A model generated the notes under the pieces. That model was not told the DNA's origin, did no database searches, and worked only from the letters and a program-made list of their open reading frames with translations. A program made the position numbers and the translations under genes. DNA of 64,000 nucleotides from Bimastos eiseni (taxonomy: Eukaryota > Annelida > Clitellata > Crassiclitellata > Lumbricidae). Every line of letters starts with the position of its first letter. The stretch's first letter is position 1. The stretch is taken from NCBI GenBank assembly GCA_959347315.1, contig OY365817.1, positions 5,694,731-5,758,730 on the forward strand, read 5' to 3'. Of the stretch, positions 47,968-61,200 are shown piece by piece.

Positions 47968-50609
47968 CAGCGGTTCCCAACCTTTTTTTTTGTTGTACCC
48001 CCAAACTAAAATTTTATTTGGGTGGGTACCCCATCAGAAAAAAACTTTTCAAAACGTTTTTTAGTTACTTGACAACTTTTAGTTAATTGGTTCTATCCTC
48101 CTATATATTAAAGAAATCCTATATTCATAAGTTGATATCATATGAATTTTGCTAAATATATTATAATTATATTGAAATTATTATTGTTGCACACAAATAA
48201 AATCAGTTTAATTGAAAATTTTGTTATTTTATTTTTAATATTTTCGAATAGCATGCAAAGAGCCGCTAACTAATCAGTCAAATGGAAGTTTAATCATTTT
48301 AATGCGAGCACTGGGCTTGCTTGGATTTGCACAAGTCTGCAATATCAGGCTTTATTAATGTCAATTTTAGACGTAAGTCTGGCTCAAGTTCAAGTTTCGA
48401 TCTGTATTTGTTTTTAATTGCAAGCATTGCAGAAAATCCAGTTTCACAGAGATATGACGTACTGAAAGGGATCAAACATTTCAAAGCTCTGTCGGAAATC
48501 AATCCATATTCTGCTCTTCTTTTAAGCCAAAAATCACTCAAAAAGTCCTTGTTGAATTCGCTTTTTAATCCACCATCACATGAAAGTTCAATGAATTGAT
48601 CTCTTTCCTGGACAGAAAAATCAGCTGGCAATGCAACTTCGGAAAAAGGATTTCGTATCCAACTCTTGTCATCAAACTGTTCAGGAAAGTAGGTCTGAAA
48701 ATTTGAAATTAATTGAGAACAATGTTTCTTAATATCTTCAACCATGTCAAGATGCAGTCGAAGTTCGTTCTCTGTCAAGAAAGTTTGCAGTGATTGAAAT
48801 GCAGTTACTTTAAGTTGTTCAACATCTGACAACATGAACTGAAGCTTCTTAATTGTTGCATTTATTTTGTCAGCCACAACGAATGGAGTTATATTTCGTC
48901 CTTGCATGCTAGAATTTAACTCGTTCAGTTTACCAAAAATGTCTGCTAAATACGCCAACCTCATTAACCATAACTCATTGAGAAATAAATCAGCTGTTTG
49001 AAATTCACTGTCTGTGAGAAATATTTGAACTTCTGAGCGAAGTTCAAAAAGTCGAGATAACACTTTTCCACGTGACAACCATCTTACTTCTGTGTGCAAA
49101 AGAAGCTTTTTATGGTCACTCCCCATTTCATTGCACATTATTGAAAACAATCGAGAGTTGAGAGCCCGAGCTTTTATAAAATTAACAACTTTTACAGATT
49201 GGTCCAAAACAGTTTTTAAACTGGTGGGCATGGCTTTGGTAGCAAGAGCTTCACGGTGGATACTGCAATGTGTGAACTTTGCTTGTGGTGCAACTTGTTT
49301 AATTTGTGTTAAAACTCCCCCGTGTTTGCCAGTCATCGCAGCTGCACCGTCGGAACAAACACCAACACAATTTTGCCAATTTATTTCATTCGAAGTCATG
49401 AAATCATCAACTTTCTTAAATATTTCTGTCGCTGTTGTCCGCCCAGATAAAGGCTCACAAAACAAAAATTCTTCTTCAACTGACTGTTCAAATTCATACC
49501 TGACATACATCATAAGCTGTGCAAAATTTGTAACGTCGGTGCTTTCATCCAGCTGAATTGCAAAATATTTGCTTTGCTTGATTCTTTTAATAAGAATTGT
49601 TTTTACTTGTGATGCTAAATCATGAATTCTTCGAGAAACCGTATTGTCTGACAAGGGAACGACATCAAGTTTTTTGGCAGCAGCTTGTCCTAGAATGGAT
49701 GACACAATATCTTTAGCTGCAGGCAATATAAGACTCTCTTCAATAGTGTGTGGTTTCCCAGTTTTAGCAATTCTCAGGCTTACCAAATAAGACGCCTTTA
49801 AAGCTTGTGAGTTAGCCGTTGTGAATGATTTTAATGTGCTCTTACCGTGTTTCAATTCAACTTCTTTCCTTTTAAAAAATTCGAGTGGTTTATCTTTGAG
49901 AAGAGCATGTTTTGTATTGAAGTGACGTTGAAGTAATGAAGGCTTCATCGAATGATTTGATAATTTTTCATTACATATGACACACTGGGGTTTCGGTTCT
50001 TTTTCTTCACCACACCATGAGAATCCAAAAGACAAATAATTCTCATCATATCGCCTAACCTTCCTAAGTTTTTGATTTTCCTCATCGGAGTCTGAATCTG
50101 CACGGACGTTTGCAGTGACTGTCTCTGTTGTTTCGCTGCTTACTGTAGCGATGTCAGAGGATAACTTTCTTTTTAATGGTTGTTGTTTGAGCCATCTATC
50201 CATGGTATTTAATTAATTTATTTTACAATATTTTTTTCTATAATTTGACAGTTTAAAACTTTAAATCTAAAATTCTATATTGTTTCTTATTTAATTTTTA
50301 ATTTAATTATTTATTTTATTTAAATCCATGACGAAGCTGTGACGTTATTTTGTGAAAAACCTAGAATAGCTAAACAAGAATTAAAATGTTAGCGAGAAAG
50401 TATTTATTTTATTTATATGTATCATGAAACTGTGACGTAATTTTATAAAAAACATAGAATAGCTAAACATGGATTAAAATAATAGCAAGAAAGTATTTGT
50501 TTTATCTGTTTTTGCAAAAATATTTTTTTATAATATTTTTTCTTGCGTACCCCTTGGCAACAGCTGGCGTACCCCTAGGGGTACGCGTACCACCGGTTGA
50601 AAACCGCTG
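47968..50609 (-). mobile_element. Complete autonomous-type hAT transposon (2642 bp)
   Basis: TIRs start CAGCGGTTCCCAACC on the left and CAGCGGTTTTCAACC on the right. A perfect 8-bp target duplication, ATCTATAT, lies at 47960-47967 and 50610-50617. It contains one uninterrupted transposase gene on the minus strand. Perfect duplication and open frame together indicate a young insertion that may still be mobile. Confidence 0.96.
48299..50203 (-). CDS. hAT-family transposase, ZBED5/FAM200-like, intact (634 aa)
   Basis: A single-exon, uninterrupted 634-residue protein. The N-terminus has a nuclear-type basic stretch and a BED-like zinc finger at about residues 74-100 (CVICNEKLSN...LLQRHFNTKH). 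The RNase H-like core follows, with the first acidic motif LDESTDVTN near residue 220 and CSDGAAAMTG near 285, then CSIHREALATK. The C-terminal hAT dimerisation region ends with SFSTSYLCETGFSAM-type sequence (FSTSYLCETGFSAMLAIKNK) near residue 590. This architecture matches the ZBED5/FAM200/SCAND3-like hAT group. It cuts and pastes its own element, presumably in the nucleus. No frameshift or stop was found; whether it is expressed is unknown. Confidence 0.95.
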   Translation of the reverse strand: MDRWLKQQPLKRKLSSDIATVSSETTETVTANVRADSDSDEENQKLRKVRRYDENYLSFGFSWCGEEKEPKPQCVICNEKLSNHSMKPSLLQRHFNTKHALLKDKPLEFFKRKEVELKHGKSTLKSFTTANSQALKASYLVSLRIAKTGKPHTIEESLILPAAKDIVSSILGQAAAKKLDVVPLSDNTVSRRIHDLASQVKTILIKRIKQSKYFAIQLDESTDVTNFAQLMMYVRYEFEQSVEEEFLFCEPLSGRTTATEIFKKVDDFMTSNEINWQNCVGVCSDGAAAMTGKHGGVLTQIKQVAPQAKFTHCSIHREALATKAMPTSLKTVLDQSVKVVNFIKARALNSRLFSIMCNEMGSDHKKLLLHTEVRWLSRGKVLSRLFELRSEVQIFLTDSEFQTADLFLNELWLMRLAYLADIFGKLNELNSSMQGRNITPFVVADKINATIKKLQFMLSDVEQLKVTAFQSLQTFLTENELRLHLDMVEDIKKHCSQLISNFQTYFPEQFDDKSWIRNPFSEVALPADFSVQERDQFIELSCDGGLKSEFNKDFLSDFWLKRRAEYGLISDRALKCLIPFSTSYLCETGFSAMLAIKNKYRSKLELEPDLRLKLTLIKPDIADLCKSKQAQCSH

Positions 50610-51627
50610 ATCTATATAACAGCGTCCCTCACCCGTTGCATAGGCAGTAAGATGTGAGAAAATGTAGTGTCAGGCACACACTGCACGAGGCACATAAAAA
50701 TGTTTTCTGTCGAAAGATATGGACTATTCTGGCAAACGAAAATTAATAGGGAAAGAGCGGGATATTCACTGAGGTGTTAAGAGATTGAATATGGTTGTTG
50801 GAATTAGAATTAGTCAAAAACTAGTTTTTAATAAAACATTTATAAATTTCTTTTTGTATCATCACGAAATTTTATTCCTGAAAACTTTACCCTATTATTC
50901 CTAAAATTCGGCACCCAAAATTTGGTGCTCTTTAAGTTCGGCGCCCTGGGCGTCTTCTTATGTTGTCGCCTATGCCAGGAACCGGCCTAGACAGACATAT
51001 AACGCAAAAGAGAATTTAGACATTATACCCATGCTGTTTAATATTTTACTGGGAACGAAAATATGAAACCGTACCGTATCCGTAATCTGTTAAGTTACCA
51101 GTAACTAGTCTATTCTAATAACTATACTTGCTATTGTCCCATCATGATTAAATGATATTATTTAGGACTGTCTTTTTGATATGTTGAGAGAAAGAATAAA
51201 ATATTTACTATTCATTTTTTATTTTATGTGAGCTTTATAATGTTTGATATAGCCTGCAAGACGTTTAGTAACTTTATTGTGAGGCGTGCTGTTTTGTTTG
51301 CTTTATAAATGTTTTGTTTCTTAGTTAATACTATCTTTATCTTATTTTCTTTTCTTATTTTTATATCAAATGATAACGCATTTTAATCAGTCAAACAGTT
51401 TTAATTTTGACAGTGCATGTAACTGTATAACGAATTTAATACTAAGTAGAATAATTATAATGTATATAATGAAAACACTCAAAACAAGATATTTATACCT
51501 ATCACCCCTTGCATATCCCGGGACATGCGCAAGCATAAAATAATGGAAATAGAACTAATAGACAAGGGCGGCATTTTGTGCATTCGCCCCAGGCGGCACT
51601 TTGCCTCGCTACGCCACTGTATATAGG

Positions 51628-53000
51628 CTATTATTTGTTCATTTATGGGATGCATTGTAAGCCTATAATTGAAACATAATAGATCCTACTATTAAATTGG
51701 CTCTTCACATATTGACATATTTCATTTTATAATTTTTATGTTTAACCAACTATATGTACGTTGGCTCATATTCAAATTAAGTTTCTTTTCCTTTTCTTCC
51801 GAATAGTTCCGATCCTCTTATGACTTAATTTGCTCTGAAGTACCATTATGAGAAGGAGCAGCAAGATAGAATAACAGTTGTGTAGTGTGTCTTTTCTGTT
51901 ATTTCATGGAGTTCTGTGATTGGTTGTAATATAATGTCTGTCGTCTTCGAGGGATTGATTATCTTAACATAATCTTGTGTAGGCTACTCTTACACTTCGG
52001 TTGTATTTGGAATTTATCAGAAATACCAAATAATCCGTAAATTTCATGATAAAGTGCTGAAAGAGAGAATAACAGTTGTGTAGTTGTATCTTTTCGGTTT
52101 AATACTTTTCACGAGGCACTGAGAAACGCTCTCCCCCCTTTCTCAGTGGGGGAGAGGGCGTTTGAGCAAGGTTCGCTCCCAGTGGGCGCCACAGAGACAG
52201 CAACGTCACTGCTGTGCATTGACTAGCCTAGTGGGATCTGCACATAGCTGTCAAAAATGGCATTGTGAAGTCAAAGGCTATGGCTAAGCCGCGTGAGTTT
52301 GAAGGCACGGTCAACAAGCCACAAACCAACAGACCTAGTTAAGCCAGTCCAATTGCCGCATTAATTTCGTTGTTTCTTAGCTAGATGGCACGAGCGCAAA
52401 GGCTACAGTTACTAGGTTACAGTTATTACTTCCCTAAATATAGCTGTTATCGTATTCAATGTTTAGTTAAAGCCTGTATGATAGACTGGATAAGGATGTT
52501 CTGCTCGAGGAGCAGAAGCATGGATAGGCTAACATGAAAAGGGAAAGTGTATGGTCAGAGCGGGGGATGTTTTTGTCTGGCTTCGTGTGCCTGGGTGTAG
52601 GCTTGCCAACGAGCCATTCAATACTGCCTATGTGACAAAATTACAAATGCCTGGCTGTCAAAGTTTATGTGTCAAAGGCCGTTAATATGTCTTGGCTTAG
52701 CCTGCATACATCGCGTGTGAACTTATATTCTTAGATGCCCGATGCCGCCCTGTCAGTTATTCAGTAACCGAGTTTCTATGACTGCCTTAACAGGCTAAGC
52801 AGGACTTGTTACTAATAGGCTATAGGCCAGTTGACACGAAATTTCCAACTGTCGGTAAAACAAACTTCACCTTATAAAACAAGGAGTAAAATGTTTCCTT
52901 GAATGAGTGCGTGGACCACCCAGGTGTCGTAGGAGCCGTGGTTCAGTAGAAGATCTAGATAATAAAATTATGAAAGAAAGTGTGGAGCCGTGGACCAGAG
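51628..53000. other. Intergenic / presumed promoter of the downstream gene
   Basis: There is no gene here. A GC-rich inverted repeat near 52125-52172 (AACGCTCTCCCCCC facing GGGGGAGAGGGCGTT) could fold. AAAGAGAGAATAACAGTTG-like words occur twice (near 51865 and 52062), suggesting a small direct repeat. Confidence 0.4.
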
Positions 53001-55220
53001 ATGGATGAAGGGATGTCGGATTACTCTGAGGACAGCGACTCGGAACTGGATGAAATGTTTATACGGGAAAATGTTGAAGACAAAGACATAGATGATGGTA
53101 AGCTCATTATTCGTATTTGTGTCATCTTTCCATGGTAATACTAGTAGATAGATGAATTTCATGGAGACAGACCCTATAGTCTTTGGGAGATGATCGAAAC
53201 TAAAAAACAGCGGATGTACCGGCACTTTGCAGGCTGTGATGGCACGCAGGCGCACACTAGGACATTCCGTTCCGTTAGTGCTCCTCCCTCTGAGCTGGAA
53301 GAGATCAGTTGGACTAAGACCCGGACGTTGGAGGCTAATCTATACCATGTGCACTTCAGGCTACACAGTACACACCCTGGAGGTGAGCTCAAGACCAAGG
53401 CGAGTAATTGCGAAGAGTTGTGAAGAGTGAAAACGACAGTAACACTCTTAATTGAGAGGGACACACCACTGATGATGACGATGATGATGATGACGATGAG
53501 TTGTTGACGATGGTGGTGGCGGTGGTGGTGATGATGATGATGACGACAACGATGATGTTGATGATGATGACGACAATAATGATTTTTCAAGTTCAGGCAG
53601 GCATGAATTTCGGTTCACATGCAATTCACAATTCATTGTGAAGATATGTTTGCATTTGCATTCAGGTACTATTAAGATATTTCCAGAGCACAGACCTGAC
53701 TTTGTAGTATGATGGTGGCATCTGGTCACCACCATTTTCAAAACGGGTGGTGACGGACTGTCGGGGTACTAGCACCAATGAATGTGGGAAAAGACTTCTG
53801 CACTCGTTATTTATGTTGTAATGTTTGTGTCTAAGGAATGGGATCCTTTAACTCAAGGACCTATACAAATGAGTCATGTAATTCAATCTCCAATCTCCAT
53901 TCCATCCCCTCTCCACTCCCTCCCCCTCATCTCCTCTTCCATTCTCACTCATTGATTCCTCTTTCCTCCCTCCCCTTCCCCCTCTGTAGTGGATTTTGTT
54001 GTCCTGCACTTCAAGGTCACTCACAGATAACAACAGTGTGCTTATTCTGTTTAGGACAATGACATCACACTGAGATCCTTGAACATATTTTTCTTATACA
54101 TATCAAGACACACATTACTTCCTCTCCCAGCTTCAGTCCCTATCAGTCAGCATACCATGAAAGCTACTCCACTGAAACTGCTCGTCTCTACACTGGATAA
54201 CATCTTCTCTTCTGTTCCAAATAGTAAAGCCTGCCTCTCAGGTATGCTTGACTTCAGAGCAGCCTTTGACACTGTAGACCACCAGCTACTCTTTTCATGA
54301 CTTACCAAAGACTTCAGTGTGTCTGGGGCTGCATTAAACTGGTCAGCTTCTTACCTGGTTGAGGTAGGCATTGGTAAGACTGATACTTATTGGCCTTTAT
54401 AGGCCTTTTATTTATAAGCTAAGCCTGCTAGGGTTTCGGGACTTTGGCACTCGCGTGGTACCCTGTGGCCCGCAAGCTCTCACTGTATCACTGAAGTGGC
54501 CCTCAGTATCCAAAATTTTAGGGATCCCTGATTTAAAGTAAGTAAAATATATTGTATACATACTAATAAATGGAAAATTGTGCTTCCAAAGCATTTTCTT
54601 CTCCAGAGTTACATTTAAAATTTAATTTATGTTTTTGCCAAATACTGTTTTAGTTTTCATTTGATCTATTTTCATTTTGTCTCAGTTTTTATTTTATTTA
54701 CTGCTACAAATTTGAAATTTCTATTGCCTATGTTTTTTGTTTTAGTGTTCATTCTTGTAAGGACTGGGTTATAATTTGAATAATTGGATGTCAAGTACAT
54801 TTTATAGAGGCAGGGTATGTTGAACATTGATTTTACATGGTATCCTATTGCAGCTAAGACCATAAATGAAATGTTGGTCTTCATGCAGAGGTCTTGAACT
54901 TGACCTATGGTTTAAATGTCGCTGGGCTTTTCTAGCGTAAAATCAAAGTCTAAAACTGAAAACTGGTGGTTATGCTGCAGTGCATGTCAAATAACTGTTG
55001 TCAGCTTTGATGATTGAATCAGTTTATAAATGAGACATTTTATAAGTTACCTTAGGAAGTGCAAAATGTTTTATACCTCTTGCAATTGCAAATAGTGAAC
55101 AGAAACAGAAGTTTATTGAGTGGACATTTGAGATAAAATCAGTAGCAGATGCAGTCAATGTGTATTTGAGCATCTGCATATTATTGGTCCAGGTGTTAAT
55201 CTGTTTGCTTTTTGCGACTC

Positions 55221-55276
<56 letters not shown>

Positions 55277-58200
55277 GCACATGACTTTGATCATTTGATT
55301 TCAGTCATAACATTTTATTTTTTCTGATTCGGTGTACTATTTTGGTGTGCTGCTTGCGATACAGGTTTGTTCAGTTTCTGACTTTAACCAAAAAATCTTT
55401 CTATTGATTGCGTGATACATTTTTCACAGAGAACTGAGAATTGAATGTTTAAAGCTAATGTTCAAAGTTAATCGTAATATAAGTTATTTCATTAAGAGTT
55501 AGTTCAGTGAAATCATTCACCATCAGGTGACAATATACCTAGATCTTGATCAGCATTGACATATAATTATAATATGTCACTCTTGGGAGCTTCTAACAGG
55601 CGGAAATTCTAATTCTAATGAGTTATATGTCACTCTATTCAAAATCATCTTAATGTGTGAGAAATATGACTATAGTCTATGCAATTTGGAACTTAGAGTT
55701 TAGATGCTAGAAGAACACTGCATTTGCAGCCACAGTATTGAAAATTGTAGAGTCCTTCTAGGCGTCAAGTGTGAACCATAGTCATATTGTAGCAAGCAAG
55801 ATGAAGTTTTGTTTTATAGTAACCTAGCCTTACGACCAAGCTTCACCTGGAATTCAATTCTTAACGCAGCGGGTTCGTCTCTTCGCCCCTATGTCTTTCA
55901 TACATGAGAGACATGCATTGTATAAGACTCCAATTTTTTTATACTGTTTTATATTTTTAAGGCTTTTCTAGCAAGCATGATTTGTAGATTGTAGAATCAC
56001 ACAAAGTGAAGTTTATTTGCCAATTATCATAATTACACATACATTTCAATTGAAAGTTGAAATTCTAACATACCTACTGTGAGTGAGTATCTAAATGCAT
56101 TTGTGTAGGGCTGTATGCAAAATAAGCAGCGTTTTGGTGAGGGCTCAGCTGTCGATCACGTGACTGTTTGACTGGTGTGAATAGGTCACCCACCATCTTA
56201 TGACTCCCCACTGAGAATAACATAGAAACACAACATAGAACTTTTTTGTATTCTTTCAGTAAGCGATTTTAAAGCCAAAAAGAAAACGAACGTTAGAAGA
56301 GGAGAAGAGGACCTTCAATGTGAAATGTCAAGTCACAAACCACATAATAGGGTTACCACCCCAATGTAAAAACTCATTGGATTTGCATCAATCCCAAGAC
56401 CCAGCTTTGGCTGGGAGGAGGCAGCTGCCCTTTGCCCTCCTCTGTGGCTATGTTAATGCCTCTGATGCTGAGAATAAAGCTGCTAATGCTTTATATCTAT
56501 GATATCTATCTCCATGCAAGTGTAAGCGTTTGCTGATGCTTCTTATTTTTCTATCAATATTGATTAGAATTAAATGATTTACATGTCAGCCTAGTGTCAC
56601 ATGAAAGTCAGATATTCGATTTGAAAGGTCACTGCTATTTTTGACTACTTTGTTGGTGATTTTATGTAATTTGTAGCGTATTTGTCTGGGATAGTTCTAT
56701 GATGCTGTTCCCCAGTCATATGCCAAATTTCATCTGAAAATATGAATGTTAATTGCTAGGGAGATAGTTGTGACACCATGGATCTCATGTTTATCATTCA
56801 CATTTTAAATATTAACAAGAGTGACAAGTCATTTCAGTTAGAACTAAATGCATCATTGATTTTAAAAAATCCAATCAATGTAACGCTAATTTTGTCAAAA
56901 CCTTTAACAAATTTTAAAATGTTATATATTGCCAATTAAATTGAATTCATCAGAATTGCTCATGATTCAATAACACAAAATTAAAATCCATTTTTTTCAG
57001 ATATATGCGAAAATAGTCAAAGAAAGATCTGGATGTACAGATTGCAATAATTGCAAAGCGCTTTTTTTTAAAAAGAGAGAAAAAACAATGGCAAAACTTT
57101 AATGCTCGACTTTGGAAGTTTTGGATGCCATGGCAATTATATCTAGGGTCAGGGATGAGACCAAGGTGTAAATGATAGCACAAATGGTGACAGTAGTCGC
57201 TGATGATGTTGTCATTATAATCACCATCATGTATTCATAGTTGAACATTTATGAAACATGGCAAAAGAAAACTGCTCAGAGACACTGACTTAAAAAGCTG
57301 GATTTGGTTATCATTCTATGTTTATGAACTGTGAGCCCCAATTTGAAAGAGACCAATGCAATGGTCTTTTGATTAGATATATTGTGGCGTTTCTTCCATG
57401 CCGCCATGAGCTCTTTGATCTGCCTGCTATGTCTATTTGCCGCTAAGGGTCATCGGGTCTGTCTGCGGCTATGGGTTTTTTGATCTGCTTGCTGCTATGG
57501 GTCCCTTGTAGGGCATAACCGAGTAGACAATTTCCACTGAGTCCGAGTCGAGTATTTGGATGAACTATTTGCCGGGTCCGGGTACGAACCGAATAGTAGC
57601 GGCAAATCTGGTCAGCGAGTAGTGGTGGAGCTGGTCTTGAAAATTTGGTACGCATTAGCAAAAATTGATCTTTCTTTTGGTTTGCAATTGCGTATTTTGC
57701 TTCCATGCAGCGCTGCCTTTACCAGCGAATACCATCTGTAGGCAAGTTTAGTTAAGCTTAGTTAACCTGCGATGTGCACAGCTACGGAGAACTATCTATA
57801 GTCAACGCAGAGTCTTTAGCAATATCCTTCATATAACGTATTGTCGCACTCTAAGCTATAACAATATATTTATTATTTAACAACTTTATTTGTGAAGAAA
57901 CTGTAAAACCTTGTTATAAAATTTGAAATATGAAGTTATCAATGACGTCTTTACTCTCTACTGTTTACCGGAAAGTGGGTGGCGCCAATTCAAGTGGGAA
58001 AATTACTGATTTGGTTGCCGCCTGTTGAATGCAACCAAAAGATATTAAAATGTATAAACTAACATCACTATTCACTATTCTATTTGTCAGATATATATAA
58101 TATAATCAGATGGGAGCATCTAACATGATATTCAACTAGTTTTAGATTTGGCCAAAAAGAGAGGAGTGTTTAGCCGAGTGTCTAAGGATTTCATATTTGG

Positions 58201-61200
58201 TGACAGTTCAAATTGGACATCATATTTTAAGAAGATGACAACATAATCTGCCAAATGCAACTCAGCTGAAGTGATGGAAGGAAGTGATTGTGAATCAGAA
58301 CGAGTAACCAAGACATCCAAAGTGTAGCCTTTTTTATGTGACCTATGAAACATTATTATTATAGGCCTAATTATTGTTACTGTGCTCTTATTAAATGTCA
58401 CTATGATGATCAAATGTAAAGGTGCTGAACAATAGTGAGTTAGATGTTTGCCCTAGGTTTGTACATGTACATAGGAACTCTCTGATGGCAGAATCCAACC
58501 AATGTGTAACTTATTATAATAATTTTCATTAATTGACCAGAACCCTGGACATTTGCCTTTGCCCCCTCTCAGTTGGCCTGGCAAAGCATAAGCCACACAG
58601 GGAGATATCATATAATATTTTCGTTTTTATTGATTTAAACTGATAAACTACAGTATGATCATATAATATATATGGATCCGTCAGAAGTCGCCTCAGTCAT
58701 TCACTTCAACAGATAATGACGTTATAAGCACTATTTGGATAGCATTTGCCTCGTCAAATATTTTATGTGCATACAAATGCAAATTAGCTGTAAATTTGTT
58801 TAAATCATGATTCCTTGTTTGTCAAACTTACTTTATTTAAAGTTCACCAGAACATCACAATTTAAACGTCCACAATGGAAGTCCAGTCCGATTCATCGAT
58901 TATTTATTTAAAAAAATGACAAATGTATTTGTTAGTTATTGCAAGTATAAAAATTCATTTAGGTAATTTCTTATTACATGAAAATGTGGGGCTTCACATG
59001 TGGAACAAACAGTACCTGGATCCAGTTGTGGCAAATATAGACAGTAGTTTGAGCATCAAAAATGTTACTTTTCGTTCATACTTCCACTTGGCAACGTGGA
59101 ATTTTTAAAATACATGTATATATTATTGAACTATTTACATTTCATTTTCCATCAACCAAAAGTTGCACATTTTGGAGAAATTAATTTTTAAAGTTAAATG
59201 ATGCCTTACTGATATTTATTTACTGATTTATCGCAATTTTCGAACTGAGTTTACTTTTAAACCGTATCCAGATGCTTTCCAACTTCTGTTTGTTAACATT
59301 AACTGCTACAAAAGATTTACAGATAAGCTACTCATTGAGAAGGCTGAAAAATGCATGTCAAAATCGAAAATACATTTGCAAAGTTCCGATGGAATAGATG
59401 CAACAGCCAGTTATATTTCAGCCATGAAAATAACACGCCAGTCTGTGACATCAACATCGACGCTTGCTCGTGTTAGACGCAATGAAATTATTTTACCAGA
59501 AGAATGCATTATATGCAAGCAGGAAAAATATATCAAAGAAAGAATTTCACAAAATCGTGTGAAAGAATAGTTGTCAAATTGCGAACTACCATCAGGTAGG
59601 CTTACTCCATAAATTGTATATATTTTTATGCCTATGTTTTAAAATGACAGCCTTTCCTTACTTGTTACTACAAAGCTTGTAAATAAATTCCGTAATTCTT
59701 GGGCATGATTTGAGTAAAATGCATATTGATTCCAAGCGTTAATTATTTTAAGTGGAGGATACTTTTATTTGTCAAAGAAAAGAACCTCCGTTAGCATTCA
59801 ATGTAATGTTGAACTTCTCTTACGGTAAATGGAGATCCTACTAGAAAGGATGCTTAGTTCTGAAGATAGACTGTCAAGACAGACAAGGCCCTCTTTTCTG
59901 AGGTAACGACAAATGACACCCACATTCTACACATTTGACTCCTGCTAGCTTAGCGCAGCTACAGCCTTTGTCAGAGGCTGCCTGACTTTTACTCTGCCAG
60001 CAAAATATAACCATAAATTTATCCCACCAACACTGTATCAACAATCAGAATAATCTGGCCTGCAATCTTTTTGCCAAATATGACTCTGTTGCAGTCCAAT
60101 TTTGCTGTATGCGGTTGACGTACATCGTCTGCTTTTGCCATGAAATGAATATATTATTTTTGTATTTGCTTTAAAGATTTATTGTTAGCAGAACTATCAA
60201 AAGAATTCATTTTCACTTATGTTTCAGGCGAATTACTTCTAGAAGCTGCCTTGAAACGCAATGATGAGCCTTTACTTCTCCAGATTCGCGGAAAGGACTG
60301 TGTAGCAATTGAAGTGAGATGCCATAGATCATGTCACAAAACCTACACAAGTTCTGTTTTAATGAATGAAAGTAAACCATTCGATTCCTCACACGAAAGG
60401 ACTGTGTATGACGGAGAGTGTTTCCAGAAATTGTGTGTACTTATTGAGGAAAAAATACTGCATGAGGGTGAAATAATTTGCATGGTTAAACTTTGTGATA
60501 TCTTCAACAATATGTTAAAAGAAACAGATTCTTCTTTTGTGGGAGTGAAAACTTTCAATTTGAAGAAAAAGCTGAAATCAAAATATCCTCAGTTGGAGTT
60601 TTCTCGGCCATCGCTACGTAACCTTAGTGAGATTGTGTATGTTTCGTACAAAGCTACATCCCTAATTGATCAGTGGAATTCTCAAGAATCAGATGAATCA
60701 GAGGAAAGTGAATTTGAAGGCCATACTACTGCTGATTTAAAGAGAAAGCAGACAGATGTGTATTGCCATGAATCGATAAGGAATATGTACGAGCAGCACT
60801 GGTAACGAATCTGAAGATGATTCTGATGACGAATATTAAATTTCATGTTCATTGTTCAATGATAGTTATCGACATAGAAAATCCTTATATTATATAAAAT
60901 ATTGAACTTTGTCCTAGATATTCAATGTCATATATTCATATAATGTTTAATTCTTGTTTCCTCTGATTTCTTGACATGACTGGAACTCATAAATACTGAT
61001 GAAGAATGTTAAATTTCATGTTCAATAATAGTTATTGACATAGAGTATCAATTATATCAAATATTGAACTTTGTCCTACATATTCAATGTCATGTACTCC
61101 TAAAATGTTTAATTTTTGTTTCTTCTGATTTCATCTGAGTTCTTGGCCTGACTGGTACTCATGTAACATCATGTCATTATCTCGCTGCAAAGTAAATTTC

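Larger units (their letters stand above)
47670..51619. mobile_element. Outer hAT relic hosting the intact hAT
   Basis: Terminal CAGTGGTGTAGCGAC (47670) and the complement of the right end CAGTGGCGTAGCGAG are classic hAT TIRs. Flanks TGTATAGG (47662-47669) and TATATAGG (51620-51627) are an 8-bp duplication with one mismatch. Without the inner 2.6-kb element it is about 1.3 kb of AT-rich DNA with no transposase. Repeated GGCGCC and GCCTAGGC words suggest further, unresolved layers. Confidence 0.85.

Noticed and set aside
53174..53741. His-, Ser- and Pro-rich minus-strand open frames
   Set aside because: Produced by the GAT/GAC/GGT triplet tract.
56256..56502. Possible internal exon of the downstream gene
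   Set aside because: Acceptor-like start in the right phase, but no donor returning to phase 1 was found; left unassigned.
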